From contig NC_085059.1 of assembly GCF_963662255.1 (NCBI RefSeq), positions 2,900,501 through 2,964,500 of the forward strand: a stretch of 64,000 nt of DNA, in the 5' to 3' direction. The DNA comes from Cinclus cinclus. Its lineage: Eukaryota > Chordata > Aves > Passeriformes > Cinclidae. The position numbers and the translations under genes were made by a program. The notes beneath the pieces are model-generated. The model did not search any database, had not been told where the DNA came from, and worked only from the letters and a program-made list of their open reading frames with translations. Of this stretch, positions 34,061 through 42,742 are shown in pieces (position 1 is the stretch's first letter; each line of letters begins with the position of its first letter).

Positions 34061-35204
34061 TTTTTTGTCTACAATTCCTTGGTTGCACATTCCCATGGCA
34101 AATATCCAGCCAGAGGAAGGTTGGTGACACTTTGTGAGCAGCAGGGTTTGGGCAGGACTCAGGGATGGGGAAATTAAACATTCCCTCATCCCTGTCACAG
34201 CTGGGCTGGGAGTCCTCCCTCTACCCTGGGAGCTGAAATTTGGCAGGATTTCAGAATAAAAAAAGGATTTGTGCTATTCCTTGGAGGTGGAGAGATGGGG
34301 ACAGGGAAAAGCCACCCAAGCCCTGATTTGTGCTGCACCATGGGCTGGCCCAGCCCTGCAGGAGGTGAGCAAACCAAAAATCCTACAAACCTGCTCTACA
34401 AGGCTCCCAGATGTTTCCCCTGCCCAGGGATTGTGGCAGCTCCATTTACCTGCCAGGTAGGAAATCCAGAACCCGACCCTGGCACTGCCTACAATGAGGG
34501 AAATTAATTTTTCCTGAATTTGGGGGTCTCTGCTGTGCTCCCTTCAACCCTCCAGGTTATTATTTAGGGGAAAAACACTTTCACATCTTGTTTTGTCCTG
34601 GGTTTGATATTCCAAATGCATCAGGTGGGTCACATCCAACACTCAATCCCTGGAAAAAGAGACCAGAGGAGCAGCTTGAGCTGTAAACAACTAGAACGGA
34701 AAACTTCCCCCCTCTGTGTCCTTCACCTCCCTCTTTTCCCTGGGAATAAGTGCTTTTTCTGTCCCCTGGTCAAGCCTTTGGGACTTTGAGGGATATTCAG
34801 AGCAGAGGCAGCTGCTCCTGCAGATTCCCATTGTGAGGCCGGAGAACTGATGGATTATTCTCTTCCTTGAGAACCTGAGGTTGTTTCTGCCTTTTCACAG
34901 CACGGCAGAAAGGAACAATAAAAACAGCAAATAAAGAGGGGAGAATGGTGAGAAATTAAATCTATACAACAAATGATTAATAGGGCATTTCCTGAGACAA
35001 ACAATGGGCTTTGGGGGGGGGGGGGGGGGGGGGCGCGTCTGGGGGCTGCTGATGCCTTTGCTGAGTCCTTAAATAAAATAAAGAATGGGGGTGGGGGATC
35101 CACTTCACAGCACATAGAAAGGGAGACTCCGTGAAGAGATGCCCATTAAAGCCTGGCCTAACAGAGCCAGGACTAACAGGGGGTGTGAAAAACTGCAAGT
35201 TGAG
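34061..35204. other. Intergenic DNA with a poly-G run
   Basis: A run of about 22 G at 35013-35034, followed by GCGCG, may be hard to sequence accurately. No gene recognised. Confidence 0.4.
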
Positions 35205-35440
35205 GCCAAAGGGTTCCTTCTCTGCCCAACCCCTGACTGTGGCATCTTTTGGGGAAAATATATTTGGGGTTTTTTTCACGATCAGGCACAGCAGAACAAG
35301 CCCAGTTCTCTTTAGCCTTGCATGAGATGCAAAATCTAAGGAGAAATAACAGGTTTCCTATAAAGATCTATAAATATATAAAATATTAAAATATATTAAA
35401 ATATCTGTAAAAGTAAATTAATATATATAAATGCCTATTA
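35205..35440 (+). repeat. Left arm of an inverted repeat of about 240 bp
   Basis: The arm includes GTTCCTTCTCTGCCCAACCC, GATCAGGCACAGCAGAACAA, CTTGCATGAGATGCAAAATC and CAGGTTTCCTATAAAGATCT, then AT-rich sequence. Its reverse complement occurs at 36,795-37,035 with moderate divergence. It may be two inverted copies of an unrecognised dispersed repeat. No protein is encoded. Confidence 0.75.
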
Positions 35441-36384
35441 ATACATATATATAATATATAGAAATATATAAAGATACATGAGAAAGGTTGTCCTGATCCT
35501 GCAATTTTACACCTATAAATGAATCCCTGAATCCTTCTCCCTCTTCTCCTTTCCTTTCCCAACAGCTCTTGAGTGGATTCTGTCATTCCTGTCACCATCT
35601 GATGCTGCCCAAAAAATTCATTTCCATCCCCCCGAGCAGACTCCCCCCCCAAAAAAATCCACGCAATAAGTCAAAGAAATTAAATTTGAAGCCACCTGTA
35701 GAAGGATAATGAATGTGAAAGATGTGAATTTTTAGTAAAACTTTCTTATTTCAAATTTTGAGACTGGGGCAGTGCTATCTCCAAGGTGAAGTACACAAAA
35801 ATTAAAATGGCCTCTCCAAAACATAAAAAGGACTTAATAGGATTGCTCTGAATTCCAAAGGGGTGCTGCACGCAGCACGAGTGGGCCTTGCAGTGGGGCA
35901 TTTATAATCTGCAATTCCATTAAGCAATTTTAATATAGTCTTTGAGGGTGGAAAGTGGTCGTTAATAAAAGTTTAAATTAAAGCCTGCTCGCTGTCAGAT
36001 TAGATCATTAAAATTGCAGGGTCCTGGTGGCTCAGCAGCGCAGGCAGAGCTAAACCCACATCGGCAGGGGCAGGAAGAATTCCAAAGCAAACAGGGAGAA
36101 AAGGAATAAAACAATTTGATGTGCTGTGAGTTATGATTCAATAGCATGCTTAATGAGGAGAAAAATGTAATCATATTTCATCAGGGCTCGGTGTAATTAG
36201 TGAGTGTGAGCAGAGAGGATGGGACACACAGGGAGAATTTCCTCATGGACAACAGGACCAGAGCAGCTCCTGAACTGGTGAGAATCACTCCCACAGGGCA
36301 GGGAAAGGGGGGAATTTCCTCTTGAAATCCAGGGGCTGAAATTTCCCAGATCCCTTCATGAGTTTTCTTGGCAGAAAAGCAGCC
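35441..36384. other. Spacer of the inverted repeat; candidate non-coding element
   Basis: No gene. Bases 35900-36210 (TTAATATAGTCTTTGAGGG, GTCAGATTAGATCATTAAAA, GAGTTATGATTCAATAGCAT) are repeat-free and could be a conserved regulatory block. Confidence 0.3.
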
Positions 36385-36612
36385 TGGTTTTCCAGAAATG
36401 GTTATTTCCAGAAATGGTTAATTCCAGAAATGTTTTTTGCCAGAAATGGTTATTGCCAGAATTGGTTATTGCCAGAATTGGTTATTTCCAGAAATGGTTA
36501 ATTCCAGAAATGGTTATTTCCAGAAATGGTTAATTCCAGAAATTATTATTTCCAGAATTGGTTGTTTCCAGAAATGGTTAATTCCAGAAATTATTTCCAG
36601 AAATGGCTAATT
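36385..36612. repeat. Minisatellite, CCAGAAATGGTTATTT 18-bp unit
   Basis: About 13 imperfect tandem copies of TTATTTCCAGAAATGG with variants (TTAATTCC, TTATTGCC). The array also contains one ATTATT variant unit. Confidence 0.9.
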
Positions 36613-36794
36613 CCTGGGGATCTGGGCAGCAGCAGGGGAAACACACTTCTCCTGGAAATACTTTCTCAAAAGATTGAGGGATCACCCTGGAAGGAGGTCC
36701 TGGAAACCAGGATGGAGAGCTGAGCATGCATCACTTGAGGCTCTGCAGAAAAGATTTTGGAGGATAGAGATACAGGATATTTATATTTAAAGGA

Positions 36795-37035
36795 AATCTG
36801 TCATATATTAATAGGTATTTATAGATATTTATTTACATTTATAGATATTGATAGATTTTTTTGTATCTTTTCATATATTTATAGGTATTTATAGGAAACT
36901 TGTTGTTTCTCCTTGGATTTTGCATCTCATGCAAGGCTAAAGAGAACTGGGCTTGTTCCTCTGTGCCTGATCGTGAAAAAAGCCCAAATATTTTTTCCCA
37001 AAAAGATGCCACAGGCAGGGGTTGTGCAGAGAAAG
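36795..37035 (-). repeat. Right arm of the inverted repeat
   Basis: Reverse complement of 35,205-35,440: CTTGGATTTTGCATCTCATG, AGGCTAAAGAGAACTGGGCT, GTGCCTGATCGTGAAAAAAG and ATGCCACAGGCAGGGGTTGT. The (GGAA)n tract begins where the arm ends. Confidence 0.75.
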
Positions 37036-37283
37036 GAAAGGAAAGAAAGGAAGGAAGGAAGGAAGGAAGGAAGGAAGGAAGGAAGGAAGGAAGGAAGGAA
37101 GGAAGGAAGGAAGGAAGGAAGGAAGGAAGGAAGGAAGGAAAGGAAGGAAGGAAGGAAGGAAGGGAGGAGGGAAGGAAGGAAGGAAGGGAAGGAAGGAAGG
37201 AAGGAAGGAAGGAAGGAAGGAAGGAAGGAAGGAAGGAAGGAAGGAAGGAAGGAAGGAAGGAAGGAAGGAAGGAAGGAAGGAAG
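37032..37283. repeat. (GGAA)n tetranucleotide microsatellite
   Basis: About 250 bp of GGAA with a few interruptions (GGGAGGAGGG near 37,163). Frame-independent KEGRKEGR or LPSFLPSF translations produce several long false ORFs. The same motif, as its complement TTCC, recurs in each downstream tandem unit. Confidence 0.95.
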
Positions 37284-38454
37284 TTCTGCACTTCCATTCC
37301 CAGCCTGAAGAAAGTAAAAATAAACTAAGATTAAATGAAATGAGTGCCATGAAGTAATTTTGCCATTCACGGGAATTAGCCCTTGAGGGAGACACTGAGG
37401 ACAGGGAGGGGACAGCCCGGGATGGGGGACAGGCCGTGATGTTCCAAGGAAAACCCACTGAGCTCCACAGCAGCAGCACATCCATCCCTTGAACAGCTCC
37501 CAGCCATTCCCAGGAATAGCTTGCGAACATATTTGCCTGGCCATGAATTATTCATGTCCATAAATGATTGGGCAGATGATTTGTGCAGCACTCCCCGGCC
37601 TGGCCCGTGGGGAGGGTTTTGCTTGTACAAAGAGCTGTGCTGGAGGTGTCCGACTGGGGCACACGCAGCTCTACATGAACACTTGTGACATTTTCCCCTG
37701 CTCAAAGCTTTTAAGTAAACAAAGTGTGGCTGCCTGAAAGTCTTCCCGGTGTCAGTGTGAATTTGGGCACGGATGGAGAAGGAATCCCGCTCTTTACCCA
37801 CGGAAAAAACATTCTTTTGATGTGGAGTGTTGCCTTCATATAAAATTTTATTTCTTCTCCGAGCAGGCTACTCTACATGATGTGAGGTTTTCGTGTTTCC
37901 CTCTGATGGATCGCCCCTAACTCTGTATCCCAGGAAAATAAAAATAAAGGAGACAGAAAGGAATTTAACAGCATGTACTAGAGAGAGAGGCAGAGAGGGA
38001 ATGAGTGGTACCTGGGCATTCCAGGAGGAGATGGAGCCTTTGAAATACAGCAGGAATGGCAGCAGAGGTGGCTTCTCATTGTGCATCATCTCAGTGCTCT
38101 GCAGTCCATTCTTTCATCTCCTCCTCGAAGTTTTGGCCTCCTGTAGCACACCAGTCTTTGAATAATTCCAGTCTTTAGTTTTAAAAATATAAAAATAATT
38201 GAACTTTTTCTACATTGGTCCAGCACAGATTTCCATAGATGTGCTCCTGAGCAGCTTCACCCAGGAGGGATCAAGCAGGGGATGGAGCACTTCGGGGAAG
38301 GACTCACCTTTCCATAGGGAGACAAATGCAGAAGAGCCTTGAAGGTGCACCCCCTGGGCCTGAAGAAGCCCCATTATAATCAGAGTGAACAGAAAGTGGA
38401 TTTGAAAAACGATTTGGGTAAAAAAATATCAGAAGGTACACGCCATTCCACACC
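37284..38454. other. Intergenic DNA up to the tandem array
   Basis: No exon supported. Bases 38,400-38,454 look like a diverged antisense CR1 3' end (CGATTTGGGTAAAAA, GCCATTCCACACC). They run directly into the CR1 piece of unit 1, but differ from the sequence that precedes the same CR1 point in units 2-4. Confidence 0.4.
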
Positions 38455-38824
38455 TGCCATGGCAGGGACACCTGCCACTGTCCCACGCTGCTCCAGCCTG
38501 GCCTTGGGCACTGCCAGGGATCCAGGGGCAGCCACAGCTGCTCTGGGCACCCTGTGCCAGCCCTGCCCATCCTGCCAGGGAACACTTCCTGACCCATATC
38601 CCATCTGCAGCTGCTCCCAGTGCCAACAGGTGTCACTGCATGGCCTTGGGATGATGGATCAAGAGAAAGCCCCAAACTTTGAGCAGAGCTCCCAGTGCCT
38701 GTGCTGGGGACATGCCACCCACCTGCCCCTCAAGCACTCAGCTGCCTCGCAGCCAAATGGAGTGTCCAACGGGTAAAGTACTCCCAGAGGATCAAACCCT
38801 GGTCACTGCACCAATGACAAGGTC

Positions 38825-38864
38825 TTTATTGGGAATAGAAATGTCGAAGCACAGCGACATTTCT
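38825..38864 (-). promoter_or_regulatory. Antisense AATAAA plus hairpin, unit 1
   Basis: On the minus strand a hairpin (arms 38,837-38,846 and 38,855-38,864, AGAAATGTCG/CGACATTTCT, 8-nt loop) lies just upstream of AATAAA (38,825-38,830). This would suit the 3' end of a minus-strand transcript. The arm is 10 bp here, because a T interrupts the extension that pairs in units 2-4. Confidence 0.45.
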
Positions 38865-39452
38865 TTTCCAAGCAGGAGACGCTGATCCTGTGCCGGCAGC
38901 GCAGGGATGCTGTTATTGCTGGTCCTCATTTCATCCCTTTATCAGCTGCAGGGGCACCAGGACAGGCTGTGGTCTCCCAGGGCAGCTCTGAGTGACATTG
39001 CTGTCCCTCCCCACCAGCTGTCCCCAGCCCTGGGTGCTGCCACGTGCCCCAGCCTCTGCAGCCCAAAGCACCTGGAGATCCCCCTGAGCATCAGCGATCA
39101 GGGCCGCTGCAATCAGCCTGCTGACCCAAAACCTCAAGTGCTGCCACAAGAAAAGCAGCTGATTCATTGATACCTCGGAATTTCATGTCTCAATGCAAGG
39201 ACAGGAAGCACCCCTATGCCACCAAATCGTTGCTAAGGGCTTGCAAGCCTCAACGCGGAGATTTCAGCGTTGGACACGCAGTCAGGGCAAGGGTAAATCC
39301 ACACAGAGATGACTCAGAAATTCCAAAACACACATCATGTTGTTCTTGACGCCTTTCTTGTTGGCTCAAGGGCTGTTTCCGTGGGCCACGCTTGCACAGA
39401 AAGAAAGAAAGGAAGTGCAGCTGCTGAGGAACATCTCCATGCCCTCAGCAGG

Positions 39453-39622
39453 TTTTGGTGCCTTTGCTGCAGGGCCGCTCCTGTCAGAGCCCCCTCTCTG
39501 CTGCTGACACCTTTGCTCTTGGGGACACCAGCCCAGGAACACCAGCAGGGCCCAGGGTTGGGTCACGGGGACCCCCCTGTGCACAGGGACTCCCAGCCCC
39601 GTGGCTGTGCCAGCACCCCCAG
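39453..39622 (-). repeat. Intra-unit inverted repeat, arm A (unit 1)
   Basis: The reverse complement of this segment aligns, with many substitutions, to 41,635-41,803. Shared words include GGGGTGCTGGCACAGCCA, AGCAGAGAGGGAGCTCTGAC (one variant base) and GGCCCTGCAGCAA. The match is also visible after translation (CQSPLSAADTFALGDT here against QSSLSAGDSFALADT on the opposite strand). Equivalent arms exist in units 2-4. Confidence 0.7.
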
Positions 39623-40375
39623 AAACACCAAGATCTGGCAGCACTTTGCTCCGCTGCTCTTTCCGCACACGGAACCATCTCCTTCCTTTGCCATCCCAGG
39701 AAAATTCAACCTCTACCTCAGCCAAAGATCATTTCCTACACATGGCTGATCAGAAATGTTCTTCTGGACTTCCTCCACCAAAACCACCCCCGCATGCCCA
39801 CAAGACATTCCAGGGCCATCGGGAAACCCTCCACAAACACTGCGCAGGCACCCAGGACCACGGGCTTTCCATCTCTGCCATTCAGGCTCCCTGCGCTGCT
39901 CCTGGTCATTTTCTCCTCCTCTCTCCATAACTTTGGGAACCACAGAGCTCCCAGGCTTTGCCAATTCCCAAGGCCACTGCCATCCTTGACTTCTTGGACA
40001 CCCCCAGGGCTGTGGACAGACGCCCCTGTGTTTTCCCGCAGAAGATGTTAAGAGCCAACAGGAAGTCACAAAGTTACGGAGGCTGCTAGATCACCTCCCC
40101 GAAAGAAAAAGCTGAAAAAGCTGTGGCTGCTGAGGAAGGGGAGGTGAAGCTTGTGAGGCAAGCTCAGAGCACATTCACAATGAATGAAAGGTGGAAGAGG
40201 GAGAGTGACTCTTCCTCAGGAAGTCTACTGATGGGACAAGGGGGAATGGGATCAAACGGAAAGACAGTTGGAAGAGATCTGATGCTGGAAAGAAGTTCTT
40301 TAATCTGAGGCTGCTTGTCCCTGACACAGGGAGCTGTGCACATGTGGGTGCCCCATCCCCAGCAACATCCAAGGC

Positions 40376-40483
40376 CACATTGGACAGGGTTGAAGTGCTG
40401 GGAGCTTGCTCAGGTTGGAACCAGATGATTTTTAGGGTCTCTTCCAAGCCAAACCACTCAAGGACTTCATGGTTCCATGACGT
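40376..40483 (+). mobile_element. CR1: CR1 3' remnant upstream of the ORF (unit 1)
   Basis: GTTGGAACCAGATGATTTTT, AGGGTCTCTTCCAAGCCAAA and CCACTCAAGGACTTCATGGT match the sense 3' end of CR1. The same remnant sits at about 45,068-45,175, 49,813-49,920 and 54,650-54,757 in the other units. Confidence 0.7.
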
Positions 40484-40515
40484 CCATCTCCAAGAGAGGA
40501 GTGGCCCTGAAGCTT

Positions 40516-40529
40516 CTGTGACATCACAG
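40516..40529. promoter_or_regulatory. Palindromic CRE-like word upstream of the ORF
   Basis: CTGTGACATCACAG is a perfect 6+2+6 inverted repeat and contains TGACATCA, one base from the CREB/ATF consensus. It lies about 115 bp upstream of the ATG and is kept in units 2 (45,208), 3 (49,953) and 4 (54,790). A promoter role is only inferred, and no TATA box is evident. Confidence 0.3.
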
Positions 40530-40590
40530 GGCCCAGAGTGCTCCAGGTGGAAGGTCCAGGGCCTGGAGACCAGCACAACAGACAGTTCAC

Positions 40591-40710
40591 CTGCTGCCAG
40601 CACTCAGTTCTCCCCCACTCTTCGCTCTCTGCCACGGTGCCAAGATGTTCCTGCTGCCAGTACTCGCTTGTCCCCCGCTCTTCGTTCTCTGCCTTGGTGC
40701 TGAGCTGCTC
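40591..40710 (+). repeat. 60-bp tandem duplication at the ORF start (unit 1)
   Basis: Copy 1 is 40,591-40,650 and copy 2 is 40,651-40,710, with about 48 of 60 positions identical by my count. A partial third copy (CTGCTGCCGG) follows. The start codon lies near the end of copy 1 (AAGATGTTC); copy 2 has GAGCTGCTC at that place. Because 60 is a multiple of three, the duplication built the hydrophobic N-terminus in frame. Confidence 0.85.
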
Positions 40711-41103
40711 CTGCTGCCGGGACTTTTCCTGCACTTCTACTGCACCATCAACACCAACAGCATGAGCGCTCCTGTCCCAGCAGAGGTACAGTGCCATACC
40801 AGGGAGGGGGGCAGCCCTGACTGCCAGGGCAGGCTGCAGCCCTGTGGGGATGGATGCTGGGGACAGGGACCCCAAGTGACATTGTGCTGTCTCATGCAGA
40901 CTGCCAGAGACACCATTGAGGATATGGAGGTGGATGAGCAGGAGGACACCGAGCCCATGGAAGTGGACGAATATGATGAGACTGAGCCCATGGAAGTGGA
41001 TGAGCAGGATGACACCGAGCCCATGGAAGTAGATGAATATGATGAGACTGAGCCCATGGACGTCGATGAGAAGGACAAGGAAGAGCCCGTGATCCTGGCA
41101 TGA
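40645..41103 (+). CDS. Unrecognised protein with hydrophobic N-terminus and acidic 11-residue repeats, copy 1
   Basis: The 152-codon ORF starts at an ATG with A at -3. Residues 1-31 are hydrophobic (MFLLPVLACPPLFVLCLG...), like a signal peptide or membrane anchor. The tail is acidic: four 11-residue repeats of the form MEVDE(Q/Y)D(D/E)TEP from 40,927, then a degenerate fifth ending EEPVILA. Bases 40,786-40,899 look like a 114-nt intron (GAG|GTACAG to ATGCAG|ACT). Splicing would leave the frame intact and give 114 residues. A 3'-UTR-like segment with AATAAA follows. Four of four copies in the array are open, although the copies are so similar that this alone is weak evidence of selection. I recognise no family. 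It could be a lineage-specific gene or a non-coding transcript with a fortuitous ORF. Confidence 0.5.
   Translation: MFLLPVLACPPLFVLCLGAELLLLPGLFLHFYCTINTNSMSAPVPAEVQCHTREGGSPDCQGRLQPCGDGCWGQGPQVTLCCLMQTARDTIEDMEVDEQEDTEPMEVDEYDETEPMEVDEQDDTEPMEVDEYDETEPMDVDEKDKEEPVILA
40927..41091 (+). repeat. Coding minisatellite, 33-bp unit (unit 1: 4 full + 1 degenerate)
   Basis: 33-bp units encode alternating EVDEQDDTEPM-like and EVDEYDETEPM-like 11-mers, so the higher-order period is 66 bp. Unit 1 has two such 66-bp pairs, units 2-4 have three. This accounts for the 152- versus 174-codon ORF lengths. Confidence 0.95.
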
Positions 41104-41230
41104 GGATGGAGGCCCAGGAGCTGGACAACCTGATGCTCCCCTGCCCTGCCCACAGGCAGTGCCCAGCCTGGGGCGGGGCTGGCTGGCTCTCCTCAGGGAC
41201 ATGGTGCTCAAGGAAGTCCTGCTCTGCTGC

Positions 41231-41266
41231 TTCCTTCCTTCCTTCCTTCCTTCCTTCCTTCCTTCC
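41231..41266. repeat. (TTCC)9 microsatellite, unit 1
   Basis: 36 bp of perfect TTCC lying about 125 bp after the ORF stop. The orthologous tracts are 24, 116 and 184 bp in units 2, 3 and 4. Confidence 0.95.
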
Positions 41267-41308
41267 CTCCCAGACTGACAGGGATAATGGGCATCGATAG
41301 GGCCCCAC

Positions 41309-41533
41309 TGTAAATATGTTCAGCATGTTCGAGGCTTTTTTTTATAGGAACAATTTGAAGATTGTTAGCCTAAAGGTCCCAGAATGTTAATCTATAGCTT
41401 CTAGATTTTTACAGTATAAGTCCCAGATTGTTAACAGTATAGTCTTCCTTGTAAATATGTTCTAGAGACTGTTGTTGTTGTTGTTAGAAGTAAATATGTT
41501 CTTCAAATGTTTGGCTGAACTTTGTTCAATAAA
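41309..41533 (+). promoter_or_regulatory. 3'-UTR-like segment: two TGTAAATA motifs and AATAAA (unit 1)
   Basis: TGTAAATA at 41,309-41,316 and 41,450-41,457 fits the Pumilio-family consensus UGUANAUA exactly. A near copy (AGTAAATA) lies at about 41,489. The poly(A) signal AATAAA is at 41,528-41,533. The segment is AT-rich against a GC-rich background, as expected for a 3' UTR of the upstream ORF. Confidence 0.5.
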
Positions 41534-41634
41534 TACTATTTCTTATTAAAACCTCGCCTCTCTTTGCAATTCCTTTGGGCAACGTTTGCACAGTGCTGGT
41601 TTCCACTTGCTCATGGTTCCTGGGGCTGCAGGTC

Positions 41635-41803
41635 CCTGGGGGTGCTGGCACAGCCAGCCCTGGCTGGGGGTACCCTGTGCAGGGGGGTCCCACTGAGCCA
41701 GCACTGCTGTTCCTGGGGCACAGCAGTGTCCCCGAGGGCAAAGCTGTCACCAGCAGAGAGGGAGCTCTGACAGCAGCAGGCCCTGCAGCAACGCTACCAA
41801 AGC
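41635..41803 (+). repeat. Intra-unit inverted repeat, arm B (unit 1)
   Basis: Partner of arm A (39,453-39,622), about 2 kb apart and in opposite orientation. In unit 4 the retroviral insertion falls within the last bases of this arm. Confidence 0.7.
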
Positions 41804-42736
41804 AAAGGAAACCTCCTGACACCCTTCCTGCTGCAGCCACAGGGACTCCTGGGCAGGAGCCAGCATCAGGCACAGGGATGCAACATCCACCTCCATGCTC
41901 TGAAGGTCTCGACAGCCTTGGCAAGTCTGGGACCTGCACCCGGGCTGCTGCAGGGGCTGATGTTTAAGGCTTGCAGCCTCCAAAGCCTCTGGGCTTTGCT
42001 TCCCCCGCTGCCTTCCATTGCCCTGTGCCCAGGATCCTCACCCTGCCCGTGTTCCTGCTGCTGCCAGCAGCCCCCAGAGCCCCTCACTCCCTGAGCATCC
42101 CCATCACACGGAGCACTGGCAAATCCCACACGCTTTGCAAAGCAAACTCCCCCACAGTAACCAAACCACTCTTTGGTCAGAGGGTGCCAAGGGGAAGCTC
42201 AGCACCAGCTGCCGTTTAAAGCATGCTTTCAAAAGTGGGTTCAGGCACTCTGGCAGTGCCTGCTGTGCAGCTGAGGCTGTGGGGACACAGCACTGGCTCA
42301 GGCCAGCCCTCAGCCCCTCACAGCTCATGCCAAGGGCCCAGCTCACAAAGCAGTTTCACACCACTTGCTGCAGCTATTTCAAAGGCCTAAATGTCATTCG
42401 CAGGAGCCATTTAGTTGCCAACTCAGTGTCCGTGTCCTGGCAGGAGAAGCCACCAAGGGGCCTCTGCATGTGCACTCAGGGCACTTCCACTGCCATCCCA
42501 AAGGGATCGCAAAGGACAGGGCTCTTCTTTCAGCACTGCTGAGCTCCTCACGCAGCATTGAAGTCTCAGGAAGAGACAAGAATTGAGTGCACCAGGGAAG
42601 CTGGCCTCCAAGAAAAGGCATCAATCCCACGGCCCACCCAAGCCAACGGCCTGCATGTCTGTACCTTCTCCTCCTTCTCTCTTCTCTGCTGTCACTTTGC
42701 CCCTTCTCTCTGTCCGGGAGCTTGGCCTCTCAGACA

Positions 42737-42742
42737 AATAAA
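42737..42742 (+). promoter_or_regulatory. Second plus-strand AATAAA in the unit
   Basis: AATAAA in CAGACAAATAAAAGATGTGC follows a pyrimidine-rich stretch and a 174-codon ORF (42,018-42,542) of unknown reality. It is repeated at 47,482 and 52,319. It could end another transcript or be chance. Confidence 0.25.

Noticed and set aside
36839..37544. Long ORFs (up to 205 codons) with LPSF or KEGR strings
   Set aside because: They are translations of the (GGAA)n microsatellite, open in every frame. No gene evidence.
39455..40051. 198-codon ORF repeated in all four tandem units
   Set aside because: Persistence across units is expected from their near-identity. It overlaps the inverted-repeat arm and an opposite-strand ORF, and has no recognised domain. 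It is not listed as a gene.
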